Shown: positions 1 through 12,599, counted from the stretch's first letter. The stretch is 64,000 nt of DNA from Tolypeutes matacus (GCA_026826555.1 JAKSZT010054396.1:14070535-14134534); one strand, 5' to 3'. Numbers and translations: made by a program. Notes: a model not told the origin generated them from the sequence alone.

Positions 1-164
1 ATCTGTAATGCCCAGTGGGCCTCTCTGGACTCCCACTTCTGTTAGCCCCAATTTTTTATTCCTCCTAGCCCATCCTAGAGCACCATCTGTTTGGGAGCCC
101 CCTAGTTGGTTCCATGTGCTCTTTGCCCACCATCATGTCCCTCCTTTAGCTCCCACAACCCCTT

Positions 165-345
165 CTCCCCTGCCCTGGCTGTGATACTGCCTCACCTGTC
201 CATCTCTCCCACTCAAAAGTGAGTTCCCAAAGCAGAGGGATCATGTCTTCTACATGGTTTGTCCCAGGGCCAAGCACAGTGCCTGGCACTTGTGTTGAAT
301 AATTATTGAATGAATGAATCAGTGAGTGAGTGAGTGTATGAAAAA
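165..345 (+). mobile_element. L2 LINE, 3' end
   Basis: Recognised from the L2 tail order: 'agcagagggatcatgtct', then 'cacagtgcctggcact', then 'ttgaatgaatgaa'. The tail grades into a short GAAT/GAGT repeat at 305..335. Confidence 0.75.
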
Positions 346-489
346 GCTGCGTATATCAAATACCGAGAGACCCCGTAGGGACAAGCAACCACCTCTGTTT
401 GGGGGTCAAAGGGCAGGGGGCCAAGGAAAACTTCTTGGTGGGGGTGAATTTTTAGTCAAGTCCGAAAGACAGGAGGAACTAGGAGATAT

Positions 490-725
490 GCAATGGTAAA
501 CAGCATGCATTCCGGAGCCTGGCCGGCCTGAGAGTGAGTCCCAGCTACTTCTCCAGCTGTGGGATCCTGAACACCTTATTTCCTCTCTCTACACGTCAGT
601 TTTCTCAGCTGTAAAATGGGCTGTATTAAGCATCTCCCTCTTTGGGCTGTCATCAGGATTAAAATGAGACAAAGCATTTAGTACAGGGCCTGGCACGTGG
701 TAAGAGCTCAGTAAAAGTTCGCTCT
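490..725 (+). mobile_element. MIR SINE
   Basis: Nearly full-length MIR in sense order: 'cattccggagcctggc' head, 'tcagttttctcagctgtaaaatggg' region in the core, 'ggcacgtggtaagagctcagtaaa' region at the tail. Two halves of those landmarks are read separately; divergence is high, as expected for a pre-eutherian element. Confidence 0.85.
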
Positions 726-746
726 TGCCTTTTGTTTTATTTTTGT

Positions 747-1500
747 GAGGGAGGGCCTGCTCAGGCAGAGGCGGCCATGTGAGCAAAGATGAGAGGTGGG
801 GAGGAGCAGGATGGGGTGAGGATGCTGTGCAGGTCACTGTGGCTGGAGTGCAGGGAGAGCGAGGGAGACGGTGGTGGGAGAAGGGACTGGGGCTGGGTGC
901 AGACCCTGAGCGCCAGACAGTCTCATGAGGTCATTGAAGGATTTAAGCAGAGAGTGACAAGTTCACGGGGGCATAAGGGAGGAGCGTCAGAGGGGTGGGA
1001 GGTAAGTTATGAGTTGTGTGCAGGGATGGCTGAGCCATGGATGGCCACACTCAGGCACCGTGGTGAGAGGGACACCAGAGGTCCAGGGCCGGGCCGGCTG
1101 TGTTCTGCTGGCCGAGCTCTAAACGTCCCTGCCCGTCCTTTTTCCCTTCCACAGCAAGTGCCGGCAGGGTCCCTCCCGTGTGCTGACGCAGCCATGGGAG
1201 GACCAAGGCGCCGCGTCTTAGTTACCAGCTGTAGCCGTAATTAAACCTCTGCTATCTGGGCAGCCTCCGAGGGGAAGCCTTTATTAGCATCAGAAGCAAT
1301 CCAGGCATTATGTAAGTCCCCATTGCTGGGGGTCCTGAGCCAGGGAAAGCCTGGGAACTGGCTAAACCAAGCCCCGCATCCTCTCTGGAAACTTCCCAGG
1401 GGCCCCTGCCTTTCCATCTTCTGAAATCCTTCGGTGTCTGAGGGATACCTCCTCTGACTCCTGGTCCAGCTGGAGTTTGCGGCTCGCCTGACCTTCTCAC
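747..1500. other. Single-copy intronic DNA, G-rich then pyrimidine-rich
   Basis: No repeat family, exon or RNA gene was recognised. Short overlapping open frames occur on both strands because the stretch is GC-rich; none has a domain or a start context worth calling. Confidence 0.5.
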
Positions 1501-1639
1501 CATGCTGCGGCCCACCTGGCCCGGCCCAGTGGACTCTGACCCAGTCTTCCCACTCTCTCCCTCTCCCACGCTGGCTCTTTCTGCACCCAGGGGGCCTTTG
1601 TACTTACTGCTCCCCCTACCCCCCATATCCATGTGGCTC

Positions 1640-1955
1640 AGTCCCTAATTTCACCCAGTGTCTTCTCAAATGTCATCTTCTCAGCCAGGCTTTCCTGACC
1701 ACACTGTCTGAAATAGCACCCCCTCCCCCAATTCTTTCTCTACCTCCTTATTCTGTTGTGGCGTTTTTGTTTTGTTTTGTCTTTAGCACTTATCACTGCT
1801 TGACATAGAATATATATTTATTTTCTGTCTCTCCAACTAGACTATATGCTTAATAGGGACAAGGGACTTTGATTTGTTTCTCAACTGACTTCTCTACCCT
1901 TAGACCAGTGCCCGGCATAGAGTAAGTGTTCAATAAATGTGGCATGAATGAGAGA
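1640..1955 (+). mobile_element. L2 LINE, 3' end
   Basis: Sense L2 landmarks in order: 'caggctttcctgaccaca', 'gcacttatcactgcttgac', 'agtgcccggcatagagtaag', 'caataaatgtgg'. Well preserved for an L2. Confidence 0.88.
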
Positions 1956-2389
1956 ATTATAAGCTTGTTGAAGGCAGGGCACCCTTTCAAAAATAGATCC
2001 TTATCTAATCTCCAGCGGTTTACAATGTGCCAGGCACATTGCAGGGACACAGGACATACTGACTGATCTCAGGTTGCCAATGGCTCCAGTTCTGCCTCGC
2101 CCCCTCCCATCCTCTCTAACATCTCCCTCCTCCCATCTCTCCACTGGCTGCAGCCCTGACTCCAGATGCTGCTCCCCAGGCTTGGCCTCCCTCCACCCTG
2201 AGATTTGTCATTCTGTATCTTCTTCCTCAGGGTCCTGGTGCCTGTTTGCTAGTCCTCTGTGTCCCACCCGGGTGCCTGAATCCTCTACATTCTGTCACTC
2301 TATGGGGCTTCGTCCAGGCCACCCCTGCCCCTAGAACCCCTGTTTGTGCCTAGTACTCAGTGCAAGCCATACATTTTCTGGGAGCCCCC

Positions 2390-2610
2390 TGCCCCGATAC
2401 CTCCCTCTGTGGGCTGGGTTACAGACCCTTCCCTGTCCTGACTTCATCTCCTTTTGCCCCTGGTTACTGTGGTGAGTTTTTAAAATTGTCTCCTCATTGG
2501 GCAGTGAGCTCCTTGAGGACCGAGGCTGTGGGGCCCCCTCCATTTTCCCAGCACCCAGCATAGGACCTGACAAGGAGCCTGTGCTTTGTGCAGGCTTGTT
2601 GACTAGAAGG
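2390..2610 (+). mobile_element. L2 LINE fragment
   Basis: The tail-proximal L2 pattern is visible: 'gggcagtgagctccttgagg', 'cccagcacccagcatagg', ending near 'gcttgttgact'. The preceding pyrimidine-rich 2080..2390 may be a decayed continuation but cannot be assigned. Confidence 0.65.
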
Positions 2611-2619
2611 GCATGTGGG

Positions 2620-3670
2620 CTGGCCTTCCCCAGGGGTCCTCAGAGGACCCCCGAAACATGGTATTTGGGCAGGGTCCTGAGGTCCCAGAGTGGAAGGTGT
2701 CCTGCTGCTGACGGGACCCTCACTATCCAGGCTGCCCCCCAGAGTTCTGGTGTTGCACCTGTGGCTGCACGTGTGTGAAGAGTCTGGGACCCTGCTCTGG
2801 GGCTCTGCGGCATCTGAGCCCACTGTCCCAGCACCCAGGATGTGGGAAGGTAGCAATGAGAGGGAGGTTGGTGGAAGGAGGCAAACCCCGGATGAAATGC
2901 TGCCCAGTTTGCCAAGCTCGTTTTCTCTCCTGGCTCCTGGCCTTTGTAGTAGAGAGGTTTCAAAATGTGGCCAGTAATGGGGTTCTGTGAAGAATGGACA
3001 TGTCAGGCCCCAGATCTCCTCTAATGCTTGCCCTTTGACTAAGGGATGCTGAGTGGCTTCAGTGAGGGGGGAAAGGACAGCTCAGAGCCTATCTCTGCCT
3101 CCCGATGGCCTCTCCAGAACTTCTTTCTTTGAAGAGCCTCCATCTCTGGCTGAATTACTTCCACCAACTTCCAGCTGGGTGGGGCTTGGCTGTGGGAGAG
3201 CTGGACACCATCTCACACCTTGCTGGCCAGGTATCGGCCCAGACCCTTGGGGGGACCAAGAGTGAGGCCCCTACCTTGTTGCAAGCACATGTCCCACTGC
3301 CTACCTCTTCTATACCTGGGGTAAGAATGAAGATATTCACCAGTAGGCACCTTACCAACAAGTTAGCCTGGAGAAGGGTCCTGGAGGCCTCCTATGTGCC
3401 AAGGGTTAACCCTGTAGTTGCTGGATTATGGGTAGGTGGGAGCACTGGGGGAGGGGCAGGGGTGGCAGCCATTTACCAACCAGAACAGCAGTTTTTCAAT
3501 ATTTTAATGCTCAGTATTTTTACCCCAGTCTAAGTCTTGGCCTGAACTGGACCCTGGGTCTCATTTGACCCTGAGATGTGAAGTGTCTGACTGTGTATAC
3601 ATGTGTGTGCATGTGGGATTTTGAGTCTGCATGTGTGGAGACTGCTCACAACCCACATGAGGTTGTGCTG
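2620..3670. other. Single-copy intronic DNA
   Basis: No repeat or gene recognised. Overlapping short open frames on both strands (up to about 140 codons) have no domain content and are treated as chance. Confidence 0.5.
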
Positions 3671-3674
3671 TACA

Positions 3675-3880
3675 AGGTAAAGTTTAAGAGCAGGAGCCCT
3701 GGAGCCAGACTGCTGCCTGTTGCCTGCATGAACTTGGACAGAGTACCTAGCTTCTTTGTGGCTTGGTTTACTCAGCTGTAAAATGGGGTAGCAATATTAC
3801 CTTCCTCATTGGGTTATTGTGAGGCTTAAATGACTATCCATAAAGAGCTGGGAGCAAAGCTGGCACACGGAGAGCTGTGG
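3675..3880 (+). mobile_element. MIR SINE
   Basis: Sense MIR: 'gagccctggagccagact', 'ttactcagctgtaaaatggg', 'cattgggttattgtgagg'. The flanks at 3590..3660 and 3900..4060 are rich in TG dinucleotides but not a regular microsatellite. Confidence 0.85.
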
Positions 3881-4499
3881 CAGTGTCAGGCTGGATTATT
3901 ATACACATCTCTCTTGTGTGTATACGTGAGTGTTGGGTTTCGCTGGGAAGGGCTCCCACTCCTGCGTGCTGTGTGTGCACATGCCTGTTCTGTGTGTATA
4001 AACTTGCTGTATTTGTATATTGTGTGCCTGCCTGTGAAGAGCCCCGTGTAACCCGCGTGCCCTGTGCAGAGCTGCTGGCTCGTGTGCTTTGAGAGTCTGA
4101 GGGCTCATTTCTCCCTAGGTCCTCATGAGAGTCACCTTCCCCATCATCCTTTCCCACTTGCTTTCTCCTTCCCCTTTCCAAGCAGCCTGTGGTGCTGAAT
4201 TGTCACCCAGGGAGCCAGCATCACTTCTCTGCTCTGGATGGTGTGGGAAGTGGGAGCCAAATGATACCATCAATCTCATCCCCCAAGGTGGGGTTCAACC
4301 TGGGTTCAAGGGCAAAACCCAGGGAGGCCTCTTCTCTCCGCCCCTGGCTGTACAAAGAGCTGCCCCTCTGGACACCTTTGGTGGGCTGCTGCTGAGCTGG
4401 ACCTGAAGGAAAGGGAAGCTCTCAAGATCTGGTAGCCAGACCCCACTTCAAAGCAGACCCAACCTTTGGGATGGCCAGGCAGAGGGACCAAGGCCTTGG

Positions 4500-5000
4500 A
4501 CTCTGTTTATCCACAAGGTTCCATCCGCAAAACAAACTGCAGAAGCCGGATAGTAAATCAGCAGCCAGCATGATTTAGAGGACTCCGTTTGTTTGCTCAG
4601 CTAAGCTTTTGGCAAGGTAAATGCAAGAGCTGCAGAAAATCTGTTTGAAACAGCCACAGGGCTCAAACGCCCTTCAGTCAGTCCTTGGTAAAGGATTCTC
4701 AAAACTATATGGACTAGATTAGTATCTCTATTACATAAAACCATTTCAATGCCTGCTGGCTGCTTTGAGAATAAAGTCACCAGGACAAACCTTTTGTTGC
4801 TCTGCCCCGCCAGAGCATGGTAATTGAAGATTTCCCTTTAAAAGTGTGTCAGGTGGAAAGAGCTCCTAATTTACTAAGTGGAGGGGCTTTGTTAGGGAGC
4901 CTGTTGCTTTGTTCTGCCTGTCCCTTTTAATCTTGTTTTTGCACAATGGACTTACATAAAACACTACCAGACAATTTGATTCTGGGCAGGGAACAAGGGC
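4500..5000. other. Repeat-free AT-rich block, candidate conserved non-coding element
   Basis: Lower GC than its surroundings, no CpG decay or repeat landmarks, and several motif-like words: 'ccttttgttg' and 'cacaatgg' (SOX-like), 'ggtaattga' and 'cctaattta' (homeodomain-like). Conservation is inferred from texture only. Confidence 0.3.
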
Positions 5001-6184
5001 AGGGCCCAGCCTTGCAGAAGGGAGGCCAAGCATGACTTCCTTTTCCTACTTCGATCTGCCTGCCTTTTTCTTCCTCTTTGTGTTTATCTCTTTCCTCTTT
5101 CGGGCTCCTTTTCTAGACTCTGGAGCCACCAGGCAGGCCCAGGCTCTGGGACAAGCACTGCGGGAGTGGCTGCCCTTGCTTTTTCCAAATCAGTGCATAC
5201 CTGCCTCCATTTTAATTGCCTCTCTGCATGGAAACCCCAGAGGCAAGATCCAGGTTTGGGGCTAAATTCCCTGCTCTTTGCCAGGTTTGAATCTAACTGG
5301 AGCCTTCAGCCCCAAAGCCAAATGTCATCTGGCACCTGATGGGACGGTTTTGGTTGGAGGGGCCTTCCTGGTCCCTGGGCCCTGAGTAGTATGTGCTGCC
5401 TAAAGTCCCCCTGACGCTGTCTTCTGGCTCCCAGGAGGAGGTCACTGAACTTTAGATGAGGGGACTAGGGTTTTGCCTCCAGGAGGGAGCCACCCCCTTG
5501 GGACTTGAGCCACAGTGCTGCTGTCACTGTGAGTCCCGACCTGACTCTCACAGATGGAGTTCTCACCGCCGGCTTGGCCACAGTCTGGCCTATGGGCTCT
5601 GAATTACTTTGAAATAGGAGTCCCAATTCTGGTGACTGTGGGGCAGAGAGGTTTCCTGAGTTGAAGTTGATGGGCAAAGTTAGTATGAGACCCAAGACCA
5701 ATGGAGTAGTTTCAAAATGGAAACGTGCAATTGCAATTCTTAATGAAATGACAGGAGGAGTGACCTAGTAGAGGCACGGCAAAGGGGAAAGAATCATGAA
5801 AACAGAGAGTCTTGGAGGTCCTTGGGAATGTATTTGGCTGGTTTCAGGGCGGTGGACATACACAGCCCTAGGATTTTCCTGACAAGTTTCATGTGGGCAC
5901 CAGGTTCCTAAGCTTCCCAAGGGCGGGACCACTTCTTCCTGGACTGTGCCTCCAAAGGGGCTGACACAGGCTTTCCCAGCTTCTGCTAAAAACGTTACCA
6001 TTTGGTCAGTGTGGGGAGAGGGGAAGGAGGAGCCCTGGAGCCCTGAGACTCAACACAAGGTTGAGAAGCTGGTCTGGGCACATCAGCCCCACTGGGAACC
6101 CATCCTAGGTAACCACTTCCCTCCTCGGGAGGACATTTCGTTGTTACAAAGAGAGAGAGGAAGGGAGGGACTCACAGTTTCGTG

Positions 6185-6335
6185 TCAGGCCTTCACATGC
6201 TATCCCGTTTTATCCTCAAGATGATTTCTCAGCTATGTGTTCTGCTCTTTTACATGCATAAAACTGAGACCCAGAGGAGCTAAGTGACTTGCCCAAGGGC
6301 CCACAGCAAGTGGTGGAGCTGGGTTTTAGGTACAG
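6185..6335 (-). mobile_element. MIR SINE fragment
   Basis: Antisense MIR core: 'aaactgagacccagaggagc', 'taagtgacttgcccaagg', 'cacagcaagtggtggagc'. Confidence 0.82.
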
Positions 6336-6479
6336 GGACGTGGAGGAAGTCAGGGCTGAGAGAGCCACAGGAACCTCGTTTTAAAGATGGGGCCCCCACC
6401 CCTGCCTAGGGGTCTCCCCAGTGGCCTCCTTGTCATTACGCTCAGGCCCTGTGTGGCAGAGCGTCTGGTTTGGTTCAGG

Positions 6480-6625
6480 GCTAGGAGCCCTGGGTTGCAG
6501 CCCTGTCTTGCACTTTTTCCCCAGCTGACTGGCTTAAAATGTCATTATCCTCTCTGAGTTTCTCTTTTCTCATCTTTAAAATAGAAGTAGTCTTTGCAAC
6601 CCTGACCTACAAGAAAATATGCCCC
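6480..6625 (+). mobile_element. MIR SINE fragment
   Basis: Sense MIR core: 'gagccctgggttgcagccc', 'ctctgagtttctcttttctc', 'catctttaaaatagaagtag'. Confidence 0.7.
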
Positions 6626-6709
6626 TTCTGCCTTGCCCAGCTCGTAGTAGGAATCGTGATCTTCTCTTCCTCTTCCCCTCCTTCTCCTGCTCCTTCTTCT
6701 TCATCAGAG

Positions 6710-6950
6710 CTGACACTTACGTAGCACAAACTGTATGCTAGGCCTCATTTCTGTATTATTACTCACTTAATCCTCACAAGAACTCTATGAAGTAGGTACT
6801 GTTATCATTCCCATTTTATAGATGAGGAAATGGAGTCACAGAGAGGTTACAAAACATGCCCAAAGTCACACAGCTAAGCAGTGATAGAGATGGAAGTCAA
6901 ACCCAGGCATCTGGTGCCAGATCCATGCTTACATCCGTCCCATTATAGCC
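6710..6950 (-). mobile_element. MIR SINE, nearly complete
   Basis: Antisense MIR: 'cttaatcctcacaagaactc', 'ttatagatgaggaaatgg', 'agtcacacagctaagcag', 'caaacccaggcatctgg'. It faces the MIR at 6480..6625 in inverted orientation, with a short CT-rich spacer between them. Confidence 0.88.
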
Positions 6951-7184
6951 GGTGGCCTGCAGGCTCAGCTGCTCCAAAGCCATGTTCTCAAGCTTCTGTG
7001 TCTGGTATCTCTGGAGGTTGGAGGGGTGGCAGCATTTAGCAGCTAGGATATTGGCTGCGGCTGCTTTCCTGACCCTTGCTAGGTGTGGTCAATACCCAGC
7101 CCCCTCCCACCCCCACCAGGACATCTGTCCTTCCCAGTTCCCTTTCTAGCACCCATTTCCTGCTGGGCTGAAACCTTTTCTGGG

Positions 7185-7355
7185 ACTCTGTTATTTCATC
7201 CTCTCTGGGTCTCAGATTCCTCGACTGTGTAATGGGGATGATAATAGAACCTTCCACTCAGGCTTGTGAAGGTTAAGAGAGTAAATTCATGTAACATGCT
7301 TAGCAGAGTGTCTTCACAGAGTAAGTGCGTAATAAACATCAGCTCTGGTATCCAG
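7185..7355 (+). mobile_element. MIR SINE fragment
   Basis: Sense MIR: 'ctctgggtctcagattcctc', 'taatggggatgataatag', 'agagtaagtgcgtaataaac'. Confidence 0.8.
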
Positions 7356-7359
7356 TGTG

Positions 7360-9055
7360 GCAGGGTAATACAGAGAGACTTTCCCCACCATGCCGAGAGC
7401 AAATAAAATCAGTTTTCAAATGTGAGACGGAGTCGAGGTGCATAGGCAGGTGTATGGTTGGGGCACATGGACCTCCTCCCCTGAATTCCTAAAGAAATGG
7501 TTTGCAACAGTCAGAAAGAACAACAAATAAATATTATTGAGCCCATGGTATGTGTCACAGAAATACGGTGGAATGTCAAATGTGTAGGAAACCAGCTTTT
7601 AGATTGTGACACCTAAGTCACTGCTCTGCTTGTTCTATGACAGTGCAAATATTGCAACATTTCCATCTAGACAGCAAAGGCAGAACATTTTGCTCTGCAT
7701 CAGCGAGGTCCTGGGGCTCAGCCCTATGGGTATCCCAGAGTGACATGATGACGCAGGACCCCAGAGAGGGGTCCCAGGACACAGCCAAACAGGGTTTATT
7801 CTTTTCCACCGAGGAGGTCAGGGGCTTCTTAAGTCACAACAAGCCAGTCATAAAGTTGCTGTATTTGTTAATCACTTTACAACTCAAGGGCTGAAACGTG
7901 TCTAAGACTTGCCCACCTCCATCTGTCTGCGATAAAACGAGCCTCCCTCAAAGAGCAGACAGTATGACCTCTCAGGGTCACTTCCAGCCCAGAATTCTGG
8001 CACCTGTCTGGGCAGGGTGAGGGCTAGCCCTGCCCAGTGCAGAGAAATGGCAAGCTGACATCAGGGCAGCCTTTCTAGGACCTAAATCTGTGACAGTTAG
8101 ACGTTCCTCTTGAGTAGAAAGCAAAGCTGGCGTGCCTTGTCCACAAGCTCCCTGTATCTACCTAGATGAACTTTAAAATACTGCTCTGACATGTGTACAG
8201 ACCACACACGGTGTAATGTGGATGCCTCAGCTGAAGGTCTTAATTACCTGCTGAGAACAAGAGGCAGTTCTAAGATGTGCAAAGTTGCCCGTGGAAAGTG
8301 GTTTATTTCCCAGAGCTGGGTGCTGAGCAAAGGGAGCCATATGGCCCAGCGGTGGAACAGCTGTCTCTCGAGAAGGAACAATTCGGGAGCTTCCACCATC
8401 TGGGTGAATTACGAGACTTGCAATTTTCTTGCATATGTTGTGGCAACCCACCCAATGCAGCAGTCAAGTGAGAGATGGAATGTCCCAGTGCTCTGTGCCT
8501 TTGCCCACTACATCATTCCAGAAACCCTGACTCAGCGGCCACCTGCTCTCACCTGGGCCTGCCTCTGAGGTCACGTGGACCCACGCCCCCACCAGCTTGG
8601 AGATTCCTACCTCCTCCCGCAGACAGGTGGGCCTTCCACTTCCTCCCGGAAATACACATGTCATTCTTTTAACGGCAGCCTCCTTTGCCTCTTTGGCAGG
8701 GCTGGAGAAATCTAGCTGAAGAGTGCTTAGTGGTTTGGGGCTGTTATATTTTCTCTGCTCTATGATCCGTGTTGGGTTAAAAGGGCCAGAGCTGCTTTTT
8801 CTTCCCACAGAAGATAACTCAACCTGGACAGACTCCCTCTAGGAGAATTAAAGGTGATGAGGGGCTTCTGGTTGGCTGGAACCATTAATATTCTTCCCCA
8901 AATTGGCCCTCTCCATTCCCCTCCTCTCCAGCTGGTTGCAATGACTAATATATTCTCGTATGCTCTCATTCCAAATGATAACTCTTTTCTTTAGTTATCG
9001 GTGGCCTCGTAGAGCAAACTGTGTGTTTCCAGGTCAGCAGAGAGCAAGAGCTCCA
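7360..9055. other. Single-copy intronic DNA
   Basis: No repeat family or gene recognised across 1.7 kb, except a possible repeat scrap at 7520..7560. Short open frames around 8190..8570 have no recognisable domain. Confidence 0.5.
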
Positions 9056-9059
9056 TGGG

Positions 9060-9270
9060 GAGGCCCGCGGTGTGCCAGGCTCCGTGATGAGAGCCCTTCC
9101 TGCTGTCCTTGTGGTAGATTTTTGTCATTCCCAGGCCACAGATGAGGAAGCAGAAGCACAGAGAGGTCAAGTGACGAGCCAGAGGTCGTTGAGCTAGTAA
9201 AGGGGAGAGACAGGATTCACACTTATGCCTGGCTTCAAAGTCAAGGCTCTTTCCTTAGATACTGAGCCAG
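9060..9270 (-). mobile_element. MIR SINE
   Basis: Antisense MIR: 'cagatgaggaagcagaagc', 'agagaggtcaagtgacgagc', 'tgagctagtaaagggg'. Confidence 0.78.
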
Positions 9271-9274
9271 ACCT

Positions 9275-10960
9275 GGACAGAGGCAGATGTGCCCATGTGG
9301 TGTTATCTCAGAGTGTGCTTTTTTGGGGGGAAAAAAAAGCACTGCCCAAATTGCTCTGTGTCAGAGCCTCTCAATATCTCTCCCACTGACAAGCCAGGAA
9401 TTCTCATCATAAGACTCCTTTGGATGATTTCTTGATCTCTAGAAGTTTCCTGCTAAAACGTAGCTCTGTTACCTGAAGAGGTGACACGTTAGTCTCCAGG
9501 CTCCCTTGAATGGATAGCGGTTGATAGAGGCGGCAGGTAAGGGCAGACCTAGGTGGAGGATACTGGTGCCTTCCCCACCTTTAAAACTTGATCTGAAGCC
9601 AGCTCTGCCTCCTGTCCTGATCACCCCATACCTCCAAGGCCTTTGGTTAATGAAAAAACCAACGTGCATCTCCACAATCCAGATGTCACAAGCCCTTCTA
9701 AGCTACTGGTTTTCGGTTGATGGCCCAAGTCCATTGCCAGGGCATCCTGGTAGGGAAGGAGTGCAGCATCCCATCCCTTGCTTCCTCACTTGGGGGGATG
9801 CAACTCAGCTTAAAGGCTACCATCTCCCCAGCAGGCAGCCCTTTCGCCTGCTGTGCTGTACATGGCATTATGTCATTGTCACCTGTCCTTCCCCACTTGG
9901 GGAAGTTGTCCTGAAGGTCAGCAAGGCAAGATCTGGGTCTGAATGTCTCTGTGTCTCTGTGGGACTAATAGGAAGTTAACCAGTGTTTGTTGACCATTTC
10001 TATATCTTAGAGGAAGGGGCTTTGGGAAAACCAAAATAGCAGCTCCCTGAAAAGCCTGGGACTTTGTTCATTAGTCTCCGGCAGCAGAAGGGACACTTTC
10101 TTCTGGTTTCCTCTTCCCAGAGACACAGTGAGACCTGGCCTTAGGAGTTGGTGAGCGCTTGCAGGGCTCTCAGCCGTGCTGGCCAAGCCCATTGGGCAAT
10201 GACCCCTGATCAATAAGGCCGAGGAGGCTGGAAATGAACACTTTTGCCTGCTTGGCTTCCCATCTCTGCTCCCCCCCCCACTTTCTTCTTCTTCATGAAT
10301 TTCCCTTTTCCATGGGTGGAGCTCATTTGGGAGTTCTCCTTTTGTTAGGCCCACCGAGAGGGGGAGGACAGGAGGTGACCATTGCATCAAAAGACCTTTG
10401 GAGGGAGCTGGGAGCTGGCTGCTGCTTCCCTCTTCTTTGTCTCTGGGTCCATCTGGGGACTTCTTCCAGCCGGACCCTCTTTCTCACACAAGGGCCCCTC
10501 CTTGCTGGGGGAGGTGGGAGGCAGCTGCCCCAGCACCCCTGGGCTGGACTTTGGGGGGTTGTGCCCAGGGTAGTGGAAGGAAAGGAAAAGACACCGGAGG
10601 ATGGTGGACCTGAGGGAGCCCACACTCACTGGGGGAGCTTCAGTGTTCTGATTCCCAGCAAGGTCATATTGGGAGAGCAGGGGTCAAAAGTCCACTGGAG
10701 TAGCCAAGGCTCTGAGCTGAGCTATGAGACACTTTGGTCTAGAACCATGTTCCATGGAGCCAGTGGCTGTGAGTCACAGGACATGAATGGCTCCTGATCC
10801 TTCTCTGCACTAAGTCAAGGAACCATATTCTCAGGTTTGGATGGGACCCTGCGGGTCACCGACCCTGGACACACACACCGTGGTGGTGGAATTTGAACAT
10901 GGAAACCCCAGCTCCAGAGCCCACAATCACTGTCCTCTCTGCTCTCCTACCACATCTTCT
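9275..10960. other. Single-copy intronic DNA
   Basis: No repeat or gene recognised. The 10.2-10.8 kb part is GC-rich and open in several frames on both strands, which is what GC-rich DNA gives by chance. Confidence 0.5.
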
Positions 10961-10964
10961 GTTC

Positions 10965-11090
10965 TCTGCAAAGCACTTACTTACTCTATTTGTGTACTTT
11001 GTGGCAAAGACGGTGTCATCGTCCTCATTTTCCAGATGAGAACATTGAGGCTTAGAGGAGTGAAGGTGAGCCAAGGACGCTCGGCCAGTT
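10965..11090 (-). mobile_element. MIR SINE fragment
   Basis: Antisense MIR core: 'atcgtcctcattttccagatg', 'cattgaggcttagaggag' (the first landmark overlaps the core at 11020). It lies inside a 257-codon open frame, which argues that the frame is not a gene. Confidence 0.65.
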
Positions 11091-11789
11091 TCCCGAGTAT
11101 GCGCTGGCTGAGCTTGCTCTCTGGGCCCAGGAGAACAAGGAGTGGGGGCCTTGGGGTCCGTGTACTCGTGGGTGTGAGAGAGCTGCATAAGCAGTTGGGC
11201 TGCAGTCGTGACCACTGCCTCCTGAGGATTCATCAGACTCCATGGCAACCCTCGTGCTGTCACTCTGGCCTGATATTGTTTCTTGTTGCTTTGGTAAAAT
11301 ATTTTGTAGCGCGTGTGCAGGTGGTGCCCTCTGTGGTGCTCCAGGGCAGGGGGTGGAGGACGCAACATATTTATGTGCTTAAAGGGCTGAACTCCTTGTC
11401 ACTTTTCCTCTCCTTTTCTGCCCTGGGGGGAAATAAATATCCTGCCTTTTCAGGCTTGCTGCTTTGGGGAAGTGCATGTTCTCAGGCGCCAGGGGACCTG
11501 GCGAGGTGCAGGAGAGGGTGGCCTGGCTCCGTGGGCCTGTTTCGGCCTTGCTACCAGGCCTGGCCCGTGCCCCAGCACTCAGCCACCAGCAAGCACCTAC
11601 CCGGACTCTGCTAAACACCAGGCTCCCGGCTGGGTCTGAGGGCTGGAAGGAGCAGTAGGCAGGGGTCTCTGTCCCCAGCGGCCAAGAGCCCAGCCTGTGA
11701 GATGATTCCCGCACATGCACAGAGATAATGAAGCACGCCAGTTGCTCCAGAAGACAGGCCGAGGGCATGTTACAGGTAGTGAGAGAGGC

Positions 11790-12005
11790 AGTGCCAAGGG
11801 CGCCTGGAGACCGGAGATCTGGGCTCTTGGCTAACTCAGGCATGGATGACCTTGGGCAAGTGCTTTCCCATCTTGAAGCTTCAATATTCCCATCTGTAAT
11901 GTGGGGACACTAGCAAACTTGCCTTGCCTGCTTAGGGGTGATGGGAAAGCGAATGAAGTAACAAACATAAATGTGCTTTAGAAATTATATAAAGTGCTAG
12001 ACAAA
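11790..12005 (+). mobile_element. MIR SINE
   Basis: Sense MIR: 'ggatgaccttgggcaagtg', 'cttcaatattcccatctg', 'taatgtggggacac', 'ttatataaagtgctag'. Confidence 0.82.
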
Positions 12006-12042
12006 GCTCTGAAAATTCGAAGAGGCAGAATTTGTCTTGTCT

Positions 12043-12137
12043 TTCAGTTCCTCCCTCCATCCCTCCGTCCCTCCGTCCCTCCGTCCCTCCATCCCTCCCT
12101 CTCTCCCTCCCTCTCTCTCTCCCTCTCTCCCCCAATC
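12043..12137. repeat. (TCCC)n-type homopyrimidine microsatellite
   Basis: About 95 bases of TCCC, TCCG and TCTC units with almost no purines on the + strand. Such tracts are length-variable and can form triplex (H-DNA) structures in vitro. Confidence 0.9.
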
Positions 12138-12149
12138 CTTTTCCTCTTT

Positions 12150-12300
12150 CTTTTCTGCAAATACCTGCTAAACATCGTCCCCGTGTAAATACTGTGCCAG
12201 GTCTAATTTTGGGTTAGGGGGAGAAGAGCAGGCCACAGATCAAGAAGGCCCAATCCCTCCCTTTATGGAGTTTGCATGTAGTTAGGGGTCAGAGCTATGA
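12150..12300 (-). mobile_element. L2 LINE fragment
   Basis: Antisense L2 tail: 'actgtgccaggtctaat', 'atccctccctttatggag', 'tttgcatgtagttaggg'. It starts directly after the TCCC microsatellite. Confidence 0.6.
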
Positions 12301-12599
12301 CAGAGGATGACACTTCCCAGCCAGCTGGGGCTCTGGACAGCCTGTGTCAAGAGCAAGGGCATGGATGGACCTTGAAGGAAAGCTGGGAAGGTGGGTGCGC
12401 CATGAGAGGGGAAGGAAGGTCTGACATCCTAAGGGGTGATGTGCTCCACTGCGAGGGGGCGAGAGGACAAGGCACAGGGACACAAAGGAGATGTCTGTGG
12501 TGCCTACATCCTGCTCACTCAGTGCTGGGCCAATCTGGGGGTACAACTAGCTTCTTTCCCTGCACCCTCCTGCCTTCCCTCTCCTCTGTGGGGGCTCTG

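Noticed and set aside
3570..4060. TG-rich stretch as a (TG)n microsatellite or Z-DNA former
   Set aside because: TG words are scattered with no run of more than a few units, and a MIR lies in the middle.
10841..11614. 257-codon open frame on the + strand, the longest in the window
   Set aside because: It contains an antisense MIR fragment, has no domain, and overlaps long open frames on the other strand, as expected in GC-rich DNA.
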